Source: Bremerella sp. TYQ1 (GTDB lineage Bacteria > Planctomycetota > Planctomycetia > Pirellulales > Pirellulaceae). From it: a stretch of DNA of 64,000 nucleotides. Location: contig NZ_CP083740.1 in the NCBI RefSeq assembly GCF_020150455.1, positions 5,973,001 through 6,037,000 of the forward strand, in the 5' to 3' direction. This document shows, piece after piece, positions 18,027-25,732 of the stretch (position 1 is the stretch's first letter; each line of letters begins with the position of its first letter). The notes under the pieces were generated by a model. The model worked only from the letters and a program-made list of their open reading frames with translations. It made no database searches and was not told the origin of the DNA. Both the position numbers and the translations under genes were made by a program.

Positions 18027-19010
18027 ATGAGCAATCAGGCATCCAATTCATCCCGATCGACCCGACGTAATTTCTTAGCCGCGGCTGCCGGAGCATCGTT
18101 GATTCCGCTAAGTCAGGCCTGCCAGGCACACGACGAAACGCCCGCCGACGATAACGGAGCACGAAAAACTTCGCCAATCGTTCTTTCGACCTATTCGTTG
18201 TGGCGATTTCGCAATGAAGAATTCCGCGATTTCCATAAGTGCATCGATATCGCCGATGAATATGGATTCGACGGGGTCGAACTGCTGCTTTATCAATTGG
18301 AACAAAACGAACTACTCAGCCATGCGAAGATGATGTCGTACAAACGACATGCATTGCGGCTTGGGTTGCCGCTTGTGGGACTCTCAACGCACCAAGGCTT
18401 TGTGACCCCAGATCGAGAGAAACGCCAGGAAAACATCGACCGAACGATTGGGCAGATCGAAATTGCCTACGAATTGGGGATTCCGGTCATGCGGGTCAAC
18501 ACCGGCCGCTGGGGAACCTCCGGAAGTTTCGACGAACTGATGGCCAACCGCGGCATAGAACCACCTTTGGAAGGCTACACCGATGAAGATGGTTATCCGT
18601 GGGTAATTGAAGCACTGGAAAAATGCTTGCCAACCGCAGAGAAGTGCGGTGTCGTGCTGGCGCTCGAGAATCACTGGGGCCTTGGATTGACGCCCGAGGG
18701 AATCTTGCGGATTGTCAATGCGGTCGATTCGCCATGGCTGCAGATCTGTACCGACACGGGGAACTTCCTTGAGGATCCCTATACCCGTTTGGAAAAGATC
18801 GCCCCTCAGACGGTCTTTGTGCAAGCGAAGACGTACTACGGTGGAGGACAGTGGTACACGCTTGATCTCGACTATCCACGCATTGGCGAGATTTTGCGAA
18901 AGCACAATTATCGTGGCTACGTTTCGCTCGAATTCGAGGGAATGGAAGACTATACCAAAGCATTGCCGGAAAGCCTGGCGTTGCTGCGTAAAGTCTTCAA
19001 GCGAGCCTAG
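18027..19010 (+). CDS. Tat-exported sugar phosphate isomerase/epimerase-like TIM-barrel protein
   Basis: A 327-residue protein. The N-terminus STRRNFLAAAAGASLIPLSQA is a twin-arginine export signal. The rest is an AP-endonuclease-2/xylose-isomerase-like barrel with FDGVELLLYQ, the metal-ligand region VVLALENHWG near residue 217, CTDTGNF near 250, and YVSLEFEG near the end. Such proteins are abundant in planctomycetes and act on sugars or polyols outside the cytoplasm; the substrate here is unknown. It is convergent with a XylR-type regulator and the two stop codons share the bases CTAG. Confidence 0.87.
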   Translation: MSNQASNSSRSTRRNFLAAAAGASLIPLSQACQAHDETPADDNGARKTSPIVLSTYSLWRFRNEEFRDFHKCIDIADEYGFDGVELLLYQLEQNELLSHAKMMSYKRHALRLGLPLVGLSTHQGFVTPDREKRQENIDRTIGQIEIAYELGIPVMRVNTGRWGTSGSFDELMANRGIEPPLEGYTDEDGYPWVIEALEKCLPTAEKCGVVLALENHWGLGLTPEGILRIVNAVDSPWLQICTDTGNFLEDPYTRLEKIAPQTVFVQAKTYYGGGQWYTLDLDYPRIGEILRKHNYRGYVSLEFEGMEDYTKALPESLALLRKVFKRA

Positions 19011-20206
19011 GAGTCTTCCGACTGCCGCGTTGCGTTGCGATACTCGTTAGGCGTTTGTCCGACTTCGCGACGAAAGAAGTTCACGAAGTTGGCAGGCTCT
19101 GGAAAGCCACATAGCTCTGCCACCTTCGTAACGCTGTGATCCGAGTTCACCAACATCTTCTTAGCTTGCTGAACGCGGATGGCCCGGATCTTTTTGCCAG
19201 GCGTGATGCCGTATTCCTGTTGGAAGCGGCGATTGAGCGTGTTGCGTGAGACGCCCAATCTTCGAGCTAACTCGTCAACATTGATCCCCTGACATGCCTC
19301 GCGTTCGATCAGCCGATTGACCTGAGCGACGACGGCATCTTTGACCAACTCGAAGCGGAAAGTATCGCGTTCGATGAAATCGAGTCGAACGTGATGGACT
19401 TGTGGGAATTCAGCTTCCGGGGTCTCAAGTCGCTGGCGGACCATGTTAAACGCCTGTCGACCGATCATCTGCCCATGAATCTCGATCGATGAAATCGCCG
19501 GGGATGCCACCTGCGAAATCGAGAAGTTCCCAAAACCCATCACCGCGACATCTTGCGGGATGCGAAGTCCGAGATCCCGAGCAACACGACAAAGCAGCGC
19601 CGCGAGATAGTCGTCGTCGCAATAAATGGCCGACGGCTGCGGGAGTTTCTCCAAGAACTTGATGATTTCCTGTTCCCTGGCCGGCTTGAACATGCGCTGC
19701 CGTTCTTCGCTTGGCAGACCAGGCGCGATGAAGAACTGGGTCGTGATGTTGTTCTCGCCAAGCCGGCTGATCAATTGTTCCAGCCAAGCATTCTTAAACG
19801 GATCGTTACCCAGGTTATGCGAAACGATCGCCGCATGCTCTCTTCCGAGGGCGGTAAATTTCTCAATCAAATCGTTTTGTAACGCTTCCCAATCGAACGC
19901 TACGGAGGGAACCCCCTGGCGGATCCAGTTGCTGCCGCAGTTCACCACGGGAATGCCCATCGAGAGTAAACGCTTGGCCCACGGAGAACCGTTGTAGGCC
20001 CAGATAATCGCTCCGTCGAATTCGATTTCGTTGAAATCGTAGTCGAAATCGGGCTGGGAATCGTCGTATGGCCACTCAAGTAGCGTGATATGCGGATAGT
20101 CGGCCGCACTCATGACAGCGCCAGCGGTAATGCGAGCAGACTGCTCGTGCCCCCGCGGCAAGAACAAGGCAATCGTTTTCGTTACCAAGTTGGTGTGATC
20201 GATCAT
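19007..20206 (-). CDS. XylR-type transcriptional regulator (LacI-like sensor plus AraC DNA-binding domain)
   Basis: A 399-residue regulator. Residues 10-280 form a periplasmic-binding-protein-like sensor (FDGAIIWAYN, then AIYCDDDYLAALLCRVARDLG and the LacI-type IPQDVAVMGFGN). Residues about 295-395 form an AraC DNA-binding domain with two helix-turn-helix units (VDELARRLGVSRNTLNRRF and VTKVAELCGFPEPANFVNFF). XylR-like proteins bind a sugar and activate transcription. It is divergent from the DUF1559 run, and the 38-bp element at 20243 lies between, so it probably controls that run. It is convergent with the sugar isomerase-like gene and overlaps its stop. Confidence 0.9.
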   Translation of the reverse strand: MIDHTNLVTKTIALFLPRGHEQSARITAGAVMSAADYPHITLLEWPYDDSQPDFDYDFNEIEFDGAIIWAYNGSPWAKRLLSMGIPVVNCGSNWIRQGVPSVAFDWEALQNDLIEKFTALGREHAAIVSHNLGNDPFKNAWLEQLISRLGENNITTQFFIAPGLPSEERQRMFKPAREQEIIKFLEKLPQPSAIYCDDDYLAALLCRVARDLGLRIPQDVAVMGFGNFSISQVASPAISSIEIHGQMIGRQAFNMVRQRLETPEAEFPQVHHVRLDFIERDTFRFELVKDAVVAQVNRLIEREACQGINVDELARRLGVSRNTLNRRFQQEYGITPGKKIRAIRVQQAKKMLVNSDHSVTKVAELCGFPEPANFVNFFRREVGQTPNEYRNATRQSEDS

Positions 20207-20242
20207 TCAAAGTTGCCTTGGATGGTGATGATCGCAACGTGC

Positions 20243-20280
20243 AACAAATTGAAAATCACAAAAAACGGAAATAGCAATGA
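20243..20280. promoter_or_regulatory. 38-bp conserved element, copy 1; candidate XylR-type operator
   Basis: This 38-bp block begins AACAAATTGAAAAT and ends GCAATGA. It agrees with the block at 23479-23516 at 32 of 38 positions with no gaps. The inner part starts ATTG and ends CAAT, 31 bases in all. It lies between the XylR-type regulator and the first DUF1559 gene. Conservation outside coding sequence with fixed length suggests a protein-binding site. Confidence 0.65.
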
Positions 20281-20446
20281 TGCGACTATCTCTAATCTAC
20301 ACAATAGATCTCAGTAATCCACTCCATCATGCGCTGTGGCGGTGATGAATTTGGCAACCGAGACGCTGGGGGCGTCTGGGAGGATAATGCCGGGTTCATT
20401 GACGCCGATCATCCTCCATTTAATACGATCACGGAGTGGATACTCG

Positions 20447-21466
20447 ATGTCAATGACGAGAAAGAGGGGATTTACCCTCGTTGAGCTCTTGGTGGTAATT
20501 GCCATCATAGGTGTGCTGATTGCGCTGCTTTTGCCGGCAGTCCAGCAAGCACGGGAAGCCGCGAGGCGGTCCCAGTGTTCTAATAATCTAAAACAATTAG
20601 GGATTGCGCTCCACAATTATCACGACACAAACGAAGCTTTTCCCTCGCGAGCGCAGGGCGGCGGGGGTTGCGATTCGTGGTATGGCGGCGTCAGTGCTTT
20701 CGTCCCGCTCACTCCATTTCTCGAGCAAAATGCCGTTTACGAACTGTGGGAACCACGGCTCAACGGTAACGGTGATTGCTACATCAATACCGAGTTTGAT
20801 GGCTCTCGGGCCCAGATTCCAGGCCTTCTTTGCCCTTCGGATAACGATACCCGGACCCATCGCGAACTTGGTCTGACCAACTACGGTACAGTCGTTTCCG
20901 ATCACTGGATGGAAACCACTGGGGCTCAAGGGGAAGACAAGCAGCCACGTGGCATGTTCGGCTGGAATTCCTTCTTCAATATCGCTGACCTGAAAGATGG
21001 GACGAGCAATACGATTGCGTTGGCGGAAATCATGCGGGCCTCATCGGAAGGTGCTCGTGGTGATACGGCGATCATCAACTTCTCGAAGCCAAGCGATTGC
21101 ACGGCCAGCACGGTTTGGTTGGGAAACAAGTTTGCCGAAGGACTCACGTTTCAACCGCTGGTTGATAAGCATGGTTTCAGTTGGCACCCCGGCAATATTG
21201 TTTACACCGGCGTGACGACCATTATTCCACCGAACGGTCCCTCTTGTGCACGCGAGCAAAATTTCTGGACCGAAGCAATGATGACTTCCAACAGTCGTCA
21301 TCCTGGCGGCGTGCAAGTTGTTTTCGCGGATGGCTCGGCGCAGTTCATCAACGAAACCATTGATGCAGGCGATCAAGATGCAACGCCTAACTGGAATGGT
21401 AATTCGGCCTATGGCGTGTGGGGCGCGCTAGGTACCCGCTCGGGAGGCGAAATCCATGACTTTTAA
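20447..21466 (+). CDS. DUF1559 domain protein with prepilin-type N-terminus (copy A)
   Basis: A 339-residue protein. It starts with the type IV pilin-like signal [18 protein letters not shown], followed by [20 protein letters not shown], the hallmark of planctomycete DUF1559 proteins. The C-terminal H-x9-DG motif reads SRHPGGVQVVFADGSAQFI. The prepilin peptidase would cut before F and the helix would anchor or assemble the protein. The function is not established. The ATG at 20447 is chosen because GGAG lies ten bases upstream and the pilin signal starts at once; earlier ATGs add an unlikely leader. The stop lies inside the next gene. Confidence 0.92.
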   Translation: MSMTRKRGFTLVELLVVIAIIGVLIALLLPAVQQAREAARRSQCSNNLKQLGIALHNYHDTNEAFPSRAQGGGGCDSWYGGVSAFVPLTPFLEQNAVYELWEPRLNGNGDCYINTEFDGSRAQIPGLLCPSDNDTRTHRELGLTNYGTVVSDHWMETTGAQGEDKQPRGMFGWNSFFNIADLKDGTSNTIALAEIMRASSEGARGDTAIINFSKPSDCTASTVWLGNKFAEGLTFQPLVDKHGFSWHPGNIVYTGVTTIIPPNGPSCAREQNFWTEAMMTSNSRHPGGVQVVFADGSAQFINETIDAGDQDATPNWNGNSAYGVWGALGTRSGGEIHDF

Positions 21467-21803
21467 TTCCTCTCGATCCCACTGGCTGGCCGTCTGTTTG
21501 TTGGCGGCATTGGCATTCGGCTGCAATATGTCAGGCGGATTTCCTTCGGACCCTGGTGCCGCGGCGGATGATGGCACGGGAATGCTTAAGTCGTTTCTGA
21601 AGCAAATCGTCGATACGAGCACGCCTATGCCAGAAATGTTCGGCGCTGAGCCAGCGTTTGAAAGTGCCATGCGTGGCTCCCCTCAAAAGATCGAGCCCCT
21701 GCGTCCTCTTTACTTCAAGCTGAAGTCAGCCGGAAGTGATACGCAGCGTCGCAAAGTCGCGGAAGAAATGCTGCAAAAGCTAGGCGAAACAAGCCCCGGT
21801 TAA
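21456..21803 (+). CDS. Small predicted lipoprotein, unknown function
   Basis: A 115-residue protein with a lipoprotein signal (LAVCLLAALAFGC, lipobox AFGC). The mature part is short and helical (LRPLYFKLKSAGSDTQRRKVAEEMLQKL). I know no family. GGGAGG lies before the ATG, and the gene overlaps the end of DUF1559 copy A by 11 bp, so the two are probably translated together. In planctomycetes a lipoprotein often follows a DUF1559 gene, and this fits that arrangement. Confidence 0.75.
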   Translation: MTFNSSRSHWLAVCLLAALAFGCNMSGGFPSDPGAAADDGTGMLKSFLKQIVDTSTPMPEMFGAEPAFESAMRGSPQKIEPLRPLYFKLKSAGSDTQRRKVAEEMLQKLGETSPG

Positions 21804-21926
21804 CAAGCAGCGGCGAATAGAGAACAGAGAAGAAGAGCATACCGTCGACGCAGCATGCGCGACTTGGAACATTTGATTATTCATTTTTCAGCTTCTCAAT
21901 GGATCCCTATGAACAAGGAAATACCC

Positions 21927-22913
21927 ATGAACTCGAAGCGGTACTCGGGTTTTACGTTGGTGGAATTACTCGTGGTCATTGCCATTATTGGCGTGCTGAT
22001 TGCCCTGTTGTTGCCTGCGGTCCAGCAAGCACGCGAGGCGGCTCGCCGAATGGAATGCAAGAACAACATGAAGCAAATCGGCTTAGCGATGCATAACTAT
22101 CACGACTCGCTGGGCTCGTTTCCACCGGGCGCGATCGCCACTACGCCTGCTTCCGATAACAATCTTGGCAACAACGGTAGTTGGGATGCCAATATGTCTC
22201 GGGCACCTTGGACGGTACTCATCCTGCCCTACATGGAAGAGTCCGCTCTGCACGATTCATTCGACTTCGGCAAGCAGTTTGCCTGGGCGTTTTATCAAAA
22301 TCTGGATGTCCACAGTGCTTCCAACTACGACACCAGTTCCAATACCAATCATGTCTTTCAGAAGACCAGTATGCCGAAGTACATCTGCCCTTCGTTCACG
22401 ACTGGGCGATTCCCAACGCTAAGCTATCACGCTGTATGTGGTGGTGGCGAGACGCCAGCTCGACAAAACGAATACAACGGCCATGCCGGCTACAGTGGAC
22501 GTGTGTATTTCAACAACGGTGTGTTCTGGCGTAACTCGAAGACCAAGTTTCGGGATATCACCGATGGCACCACGAACGTCTTAATTGTGGGGGAAACCAT
22601 CTATTCGATGAAAGGGAATACCTGCTGCGAAATGACCACTTGGGCTTCCGGGTACCGCCTGACGCCGAACGATCAGTTGCTTGTGGGAACGTCGGCAGCT
22701 GTCCGTCAAATTAACAGCGGCCCCGATGTGAACGGCAACCAGGTCAATACGTTCGGCTATGTGACATCGACGTATGGAAGCGAGCATCCCGGCGGAGCCC
22801 AGTTTGTACTTGGAGATGGATCGGTTCAATTCCTGAGTGAAGTAATGGACATCAATGCTTATCGGCAAATGGCCGTTCGCGCCGATGGACTGCCCATTGG
22901 TTCGCCTCAATAA
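21927..22913 (+). CDS. DUF1559 domain protein with prepilin-type N-terminus (copy B)
   Basis: A 328-residue paralogue of copies A and C. The signal is [18 protein letters not shown] and the C-terminal motif is SEHPGGAQFVLGDGSVQFL. AAGGAAA lies about six bases before the ATG at 21927. Earlier in-frame ATGs exist (for example 21909) but have no ribosome-binding site. The body has the usual YHD, TLSYHAV and DGTTNVLIVGE segments. It lies between two lipoprotein genes in the same direction and is probably part of one transcript from the 20.3-kb promoter region. Confidence 0.92.
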   Translation: MNSKRYSGFTLVELLVVIAIIGVLIALLLPAVQQAREAARRMECKNNMKQIGLAMHNYHDSLGSFPPGAIATTPASDNNLGNNGSWDANMSRAPWTVLILPYMEESALHDSFDFGKQFAWAFYQNLDVHSASNYDTSSNTNHVFQKTSMPKYICPSFTTGRFPTLSYHAVCGGGETPARQNEYNGHAGYSGRVYFNNGVFWRNSKTKFRDITDGTTNVLIVGETIYSMKGNTCCEMTTWASGYRLTPNDQLLVGTSAAVRQINSGPDVNGNQVNTFGYVTSTYGSEHPGGAQFVLGDGSVQFLSEVMDINAYRQMAVRADGLPIGSPQ

Positions 22914-22953
22914 ACGCAGTCGCATTGAACATTATTTGCAGGAAAGGAACTTC

Positions 22954-23337
22954 ATGCGTTATCTCATGCTGGGCGTCCTTTTGATTTGCGGCTGTACACA
23001 GCAGCCGCAAGAAGGACCGCCACGGTATCAAGTTTCGGGAGAGGTGCTGCTCAATGGAAAGCCAGTGCCTGCGGGTACGGTTCAGTTCGAGCCGGACGCG
23101 ACCCTTGGAAACAAAGGGCCGATGGCTATCGCCGAAATTCACGATGGTCGGTACGAAACGGAATACGGCAAAGGGATCGTCGGTGGTCCCCAGAAGATCG
23201 TCGTCGAAGCGTTCGATGGTCAAGGCGAACCAGGTACATCGCTGACCAACGGCCGACCGTTGCCAGGGGGGCCGTTTCGAATGAAAGCCGACATCCCCAG
23301 GGAGAACGGTACGTTCGACATCAGCGTAAAATCTTAG
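22954..23337 (+). CDS. Transthyretin-like (carboxypeptidase regulatory-like) lipoprotein
   Basis: A 127-residue protein with a lipoprotein signal (MLGVLLICGC) and a small beta-sandwich domain: YQVSGEVLLNGKPVPAGTVQF, then a GxY-type turn and the DISV end. This pattern is common in planctomycete lipoproteins that follow DUF1559 genes. The ATG at 22954 is preceded by AGGAAAGGA and starts directly at the signal. It is 40 bases past copy B and ends the first DUF1559 unit; a hairpin follows. Confidence 0.82.
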   Translation: MRYLMLGVLLICGCTQQPQEGPPRYQVSGEVLLNGKPVPAGTVQFEPDATLGNKGPMAIAEIHDGRYETEYGKGIVGGPQKIVVEAFDGQGEPGTSLTNGRPLPGGPFRMKADIPRENGTFDISVKS

Positions 23338-23360
23338 AGAGTCCCTGATACAGGAACCGG

Positions 23361-23398
23361 GGGCGGACGGTCGAAATTGAGGCGTCGATCGTTCGCCC
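23361..23398 (+). terminator. Hairpin after the first DUF1559 unit, possible terminator
   Basis: GGGCGGACGGTCGA (23361-23374) pairs with TCGATCGTTCGCCC (23385-23398) over 14 positions, two of them G-U, around a 10-base loop. No strong T run follows, so it may be a factor-dependent terminator or an RNA 3'-end stabiliser. Confidence 0.5.
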
Positions 23399-23478
23399 CT
23401 ATCTTATGCGCTACGCGCCACAGTCTTCCCTACCTTGCTCCGATGAGAAATTACGAGCGAATGCCCTGTTCGAGGTGG

Positions 23479-23516
23479 AACAAATTGAAAATGTCAAAAA
23501 CATGAAATCGCAATGA
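23479..23516. promoter_or_regulatory. 38-bp conserved element, copy 2
   Basis: Matches copy 1 (20243-20280) at 32 of 38 positions with no gaps. A -10-like TATGAT stands at 23535-23540, with no good -35 box. This is what would be expected if a protein bound at this element recruits polymerase. It lies about 190 bases before DUF1559 copy C. Confidence 0.65.
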
Positions 23517-23705
23517 ACTTTATTGCGGCGTGGCTATGATAAGTGTCCACCTACCCACCACCATTCATGCATCCTGTGAGCAATGCGGCAGTTGCGACGC
23601 CCCAGGAATGAAACACGCTGGACGGCGTCTTTTGTTCTGTTAGCAACGCAAAGCTGAGCTCTATTCATTCACTTTTATTCTCGCATCCCTGGAATGGTTT
23701 CGATC

Positions 23706-24677
23706 ATGTCTACAACGAAGAAAAACGGATTTACGCTGGTGGAGCTTTTGGTGGTGATAGCCATCATTGGGATTTTGATTGCCTTGCTCCTGCCCGCTGT
23801 TCAGCAGGCTCGGGAAGCCGCGCGACGCATTCAGTGCACTAACCACCTGAAGCAGCTTGGGTTGGCGATGCATAACTATCACGATACTTACCAGTCCTTT
23901 CCGTATGGCCAATACAGCGGGCAACAATACGAAGACACTTCGGAGAACCCCAATCGATCGACTTGGTTCGTAGCGATTTTGCCGTTCGTCGAACAGTCGG
24001 CCATGTACGATGCGGTTCGGCCATTGATGGCTACATCGGCTGCAAACACGTGGCCTGCGAATATCCGCAATACCGTGGTTGAAGGGTTTGTTTGTCCATC
24101 AGATCCCAACGGTGGCAAAGTCGGTAACGATGGATTCCAGGGAAATTACGTTGCCAACGCGACGTCCGACGCGATTTTTTCCTCAGGCCCGACCTCAACA
24201 GGTGTGCCGCTAGTCGAAGTCAGTTCGACGACCCCCTACCAGGGCATGAACGGCTTGTTCTTTGTTAAGTCGTCGATCAAGTTTCGGGACATTACCGATG
24301 GAACGAGCAACACGGCTATGTTCAGTGAGGTGCGTCAAAGTCCGCAGGCTGAATGCAAATTAGGCAACTACTGGAACGGCTGGGCGATGGAGAGTCTGTA
24401 TACCGCTATCTTCTCCATCAATGGCAAGCCTTCCGCTGGCAATGGTGACTTTGTCCCTGGCTCGACGGTCACGCAAAATCCTTGGCGTTTGACGTTTCCA
24501 ATGCCAGAAAGCCCACCTGGCGCACAAACAGCATTTAGCCCTCGAAGTGCCCATCCTGGTGGCGTGATGCTGACGCGTGCCGACGCATCGGTATCATTCA
24601 TTCCAGACACGATCAACTTTGGTACGTTCAAGAACCTATCCAATCGTGGCGATGGCAACATTCTGGAAGCGTTCTAA
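23706..24677 (+). CDS. DUF1559 domain protein with prepilin-type N-terminus (copy C)
   Basis: A 323-residue paralogue. The signal is [18 protein letters not shown] and the C-terminal motif is SAHPGGVMLTRADASVSFI, where the usual DGS is DAS. GGAATGG lies eight bases before the ATG at 23706, so this is preferred over the ATG at 23694. It has its own upstream region with the second 38-bp element. A strong hairpin and a lipoprotein gene follow. Confidence 0.92.
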   Translation: MSTTKKNGFTLVELLVVIAIIGILIALLLPAVQQAREAARRIQCTNHLKQLGLAMHNYHDTYQSFPYGQYSGQQYEDTSENPNRSTWFVAILPFVEQSAMYDAVRPLMATSAANTWPANIRNTVVEGFVCPSDPNGGKVGNDGFQGNYVANATSDAIFSSGPTSTGVPLVEVSSTTPYQGMNGLFFVKSSIKFRDITDGTSNTAMFSEVRQSPQAECKLGNYWNGWAMESLYTAIFSINGKPSAGNGDFVPGSTVTQNPWRLTFPMPESPPGAQTAFSPRSAHPGGVMLTRADASVSFIPDTINFGTFKNLSNRGDGNILEAF

Positions 24678-24706
24678 CGCAGAGTATTTGACTTGACGTC
24701 TCTAGG

Positions 24707-24727
24707 GGCCAGGGCTTCGCCCTGGTC
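24707..24727 (+). terminator. Short GC hairpin after DUF1559 copy C
   Basis: CCAGGGC (24709-24715) and GCCCTGG (24719-24725) are exact complements around TTC. There is no T run. It may set the expression ratio between copy C and the following lipoprotein gene by blocking 3' decay rather than ending transcription. Confidence 0.45.
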
Positions 24728-24830
24728 CGCCGCTTCTTGTTTTGCCATTAACCGATCGTTTGCTCAAATACGACAGCGAAGGCAATCGAGCTTCGCTGTA
24801 AGAGTGGACGCTCTTTCGAGGGATACTTCA

Positions 24831-25208
24831 ATGAATTCAAAATGGATTATTTCGAGCCTGGTGCTAATTGCACTGACATCCATAGCGGTGGGGTGTTCGC
24901 AGCAGCCACAGACATTTCCTATTTCTGGAATGGTCACGCTTGACGGCAAGCCGCTGACAAGTGGAAACATTCGCTTCGCGCCAACCGATGGCAGCCCGGA
25001 AGTTCGCGGCGCCACGGTGACTAATGGCGAGTATGAATTGGACTGTTTGCCCGGCGAGAAGATTGTTCAAGTCGCTGGATTTCTAGACAACCAGACGGTG
25101 GTGCCGATGCGCTATATCACCACCGACTCGGGGCTTAAAGCAAACATCACCGAGCCGACAGAACTAGATTTCGAGCTAAGCACCAAACGGTCACGCCGAA
25201 GACGCTAA
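24831..25208 (+). CDS. Transthyretin-like lipoprotein
   Basis: A 125-residue protein with a lipoprotein signal (LVLIALTSIAVGC) and a small beta-sandwich (FPISGMVTLDGKPLTSGNIRF, then GEYELDCLPGEKIVQVAG). It resembles the protein at 22954-23337 in order and motif (SG-V-LDGKP), so the two DUF1559 units end in related lipoproteins. GAGGGA is eight bases before the ATG. The C-terminus is basic (KRSRRRR). Confidence 0.82.
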   Translation: MNSKWIISSLVLIALTSIAVGCSQQPQTFPISGMVTLDGKPLTSGNIRFAPTDGSPEVRGATVTNGEYELDCLPGEKIVQVAGFLDNQTVVPMRYITTDSGLKANITEPTELDFELSTKRSRRRR

Positions 25209-25218
25209 GGGGAGATCG

Positions 25219-25719
25219 ATGGCGCAAATCAATTTGATTATTGGGGCGATCTTTGGAATGGTTGCGATCGTAGGTGGTCCGATTGGTGCTCCTACGGTGA
25301 AGCTGAAGTTGGACGAGCAGCTTCGCGCGAAAGCGAAGTTAGTGCCTGGTCCGGCTTTGCCCAATGGTGATCCTGGGCCTGAGATCATGGAGATCAGCTC
25401 CATTGATCGCCAAGAGAACGAACTGCGGTGGGAGAATTATCAGCACGGTGTTCAGTACGTGATGTACCATGCTTTGGCGCTCACCGCTTTGGGGGTCGTC
25501 GGAACGCGCGGCTACGGCCAAATTATCGGAGGTAGCGGCTTCGTGTTAGGCACACTTCTGTACGGAGGAGGTCTCGCGCTAGGAGCGATTCTCGACATGC
25601 CCACGCTGCAAGTGGGGATGTCCGTTGGTGGAGTTCTGCTTCTCGTGGGATGGTGTGGGCTTGCGCTCGCGACAATTTCCGCGAGACCGAAATCGGTGAA
25701 CCCTGCCTTAGACTCTTGA
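25219..25719 (+). CDS. DUF423 family membrane protein
   Basis: A 166-residue protein with an N-terminal hydrophobic helix (INLIIGAIFGMVAIVGGPIG), a 60-residue polar loop, the family motif YQHGVQYVMYHALALTALG, and two more C-terminal helices. DUF423 (YgdD-like) proteins have no known function. AAGGGGAG precedes the ATG. It lies ten bases after the lipoprotein gene and may be co-transcribed with it. A paralogue begins at 63727. Confidence 0.85.
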   Translation: MAQINLIIGAIFGMVAIVGGPIGAPTVKLKLDEQLRAKAKLVPGPALPNGDPGPEIMEISSIDRQENELRWENYQHGVQYVMYHALALTALGVVGTRGYGQIIGGSGFVLGTLLYGGGLALGAILDMPTLQVGMSVGGVLLLVGWCGLALATISARPKSVNPALDS

Positions 25720-25732
25720 GCTGTTCAGTGGT

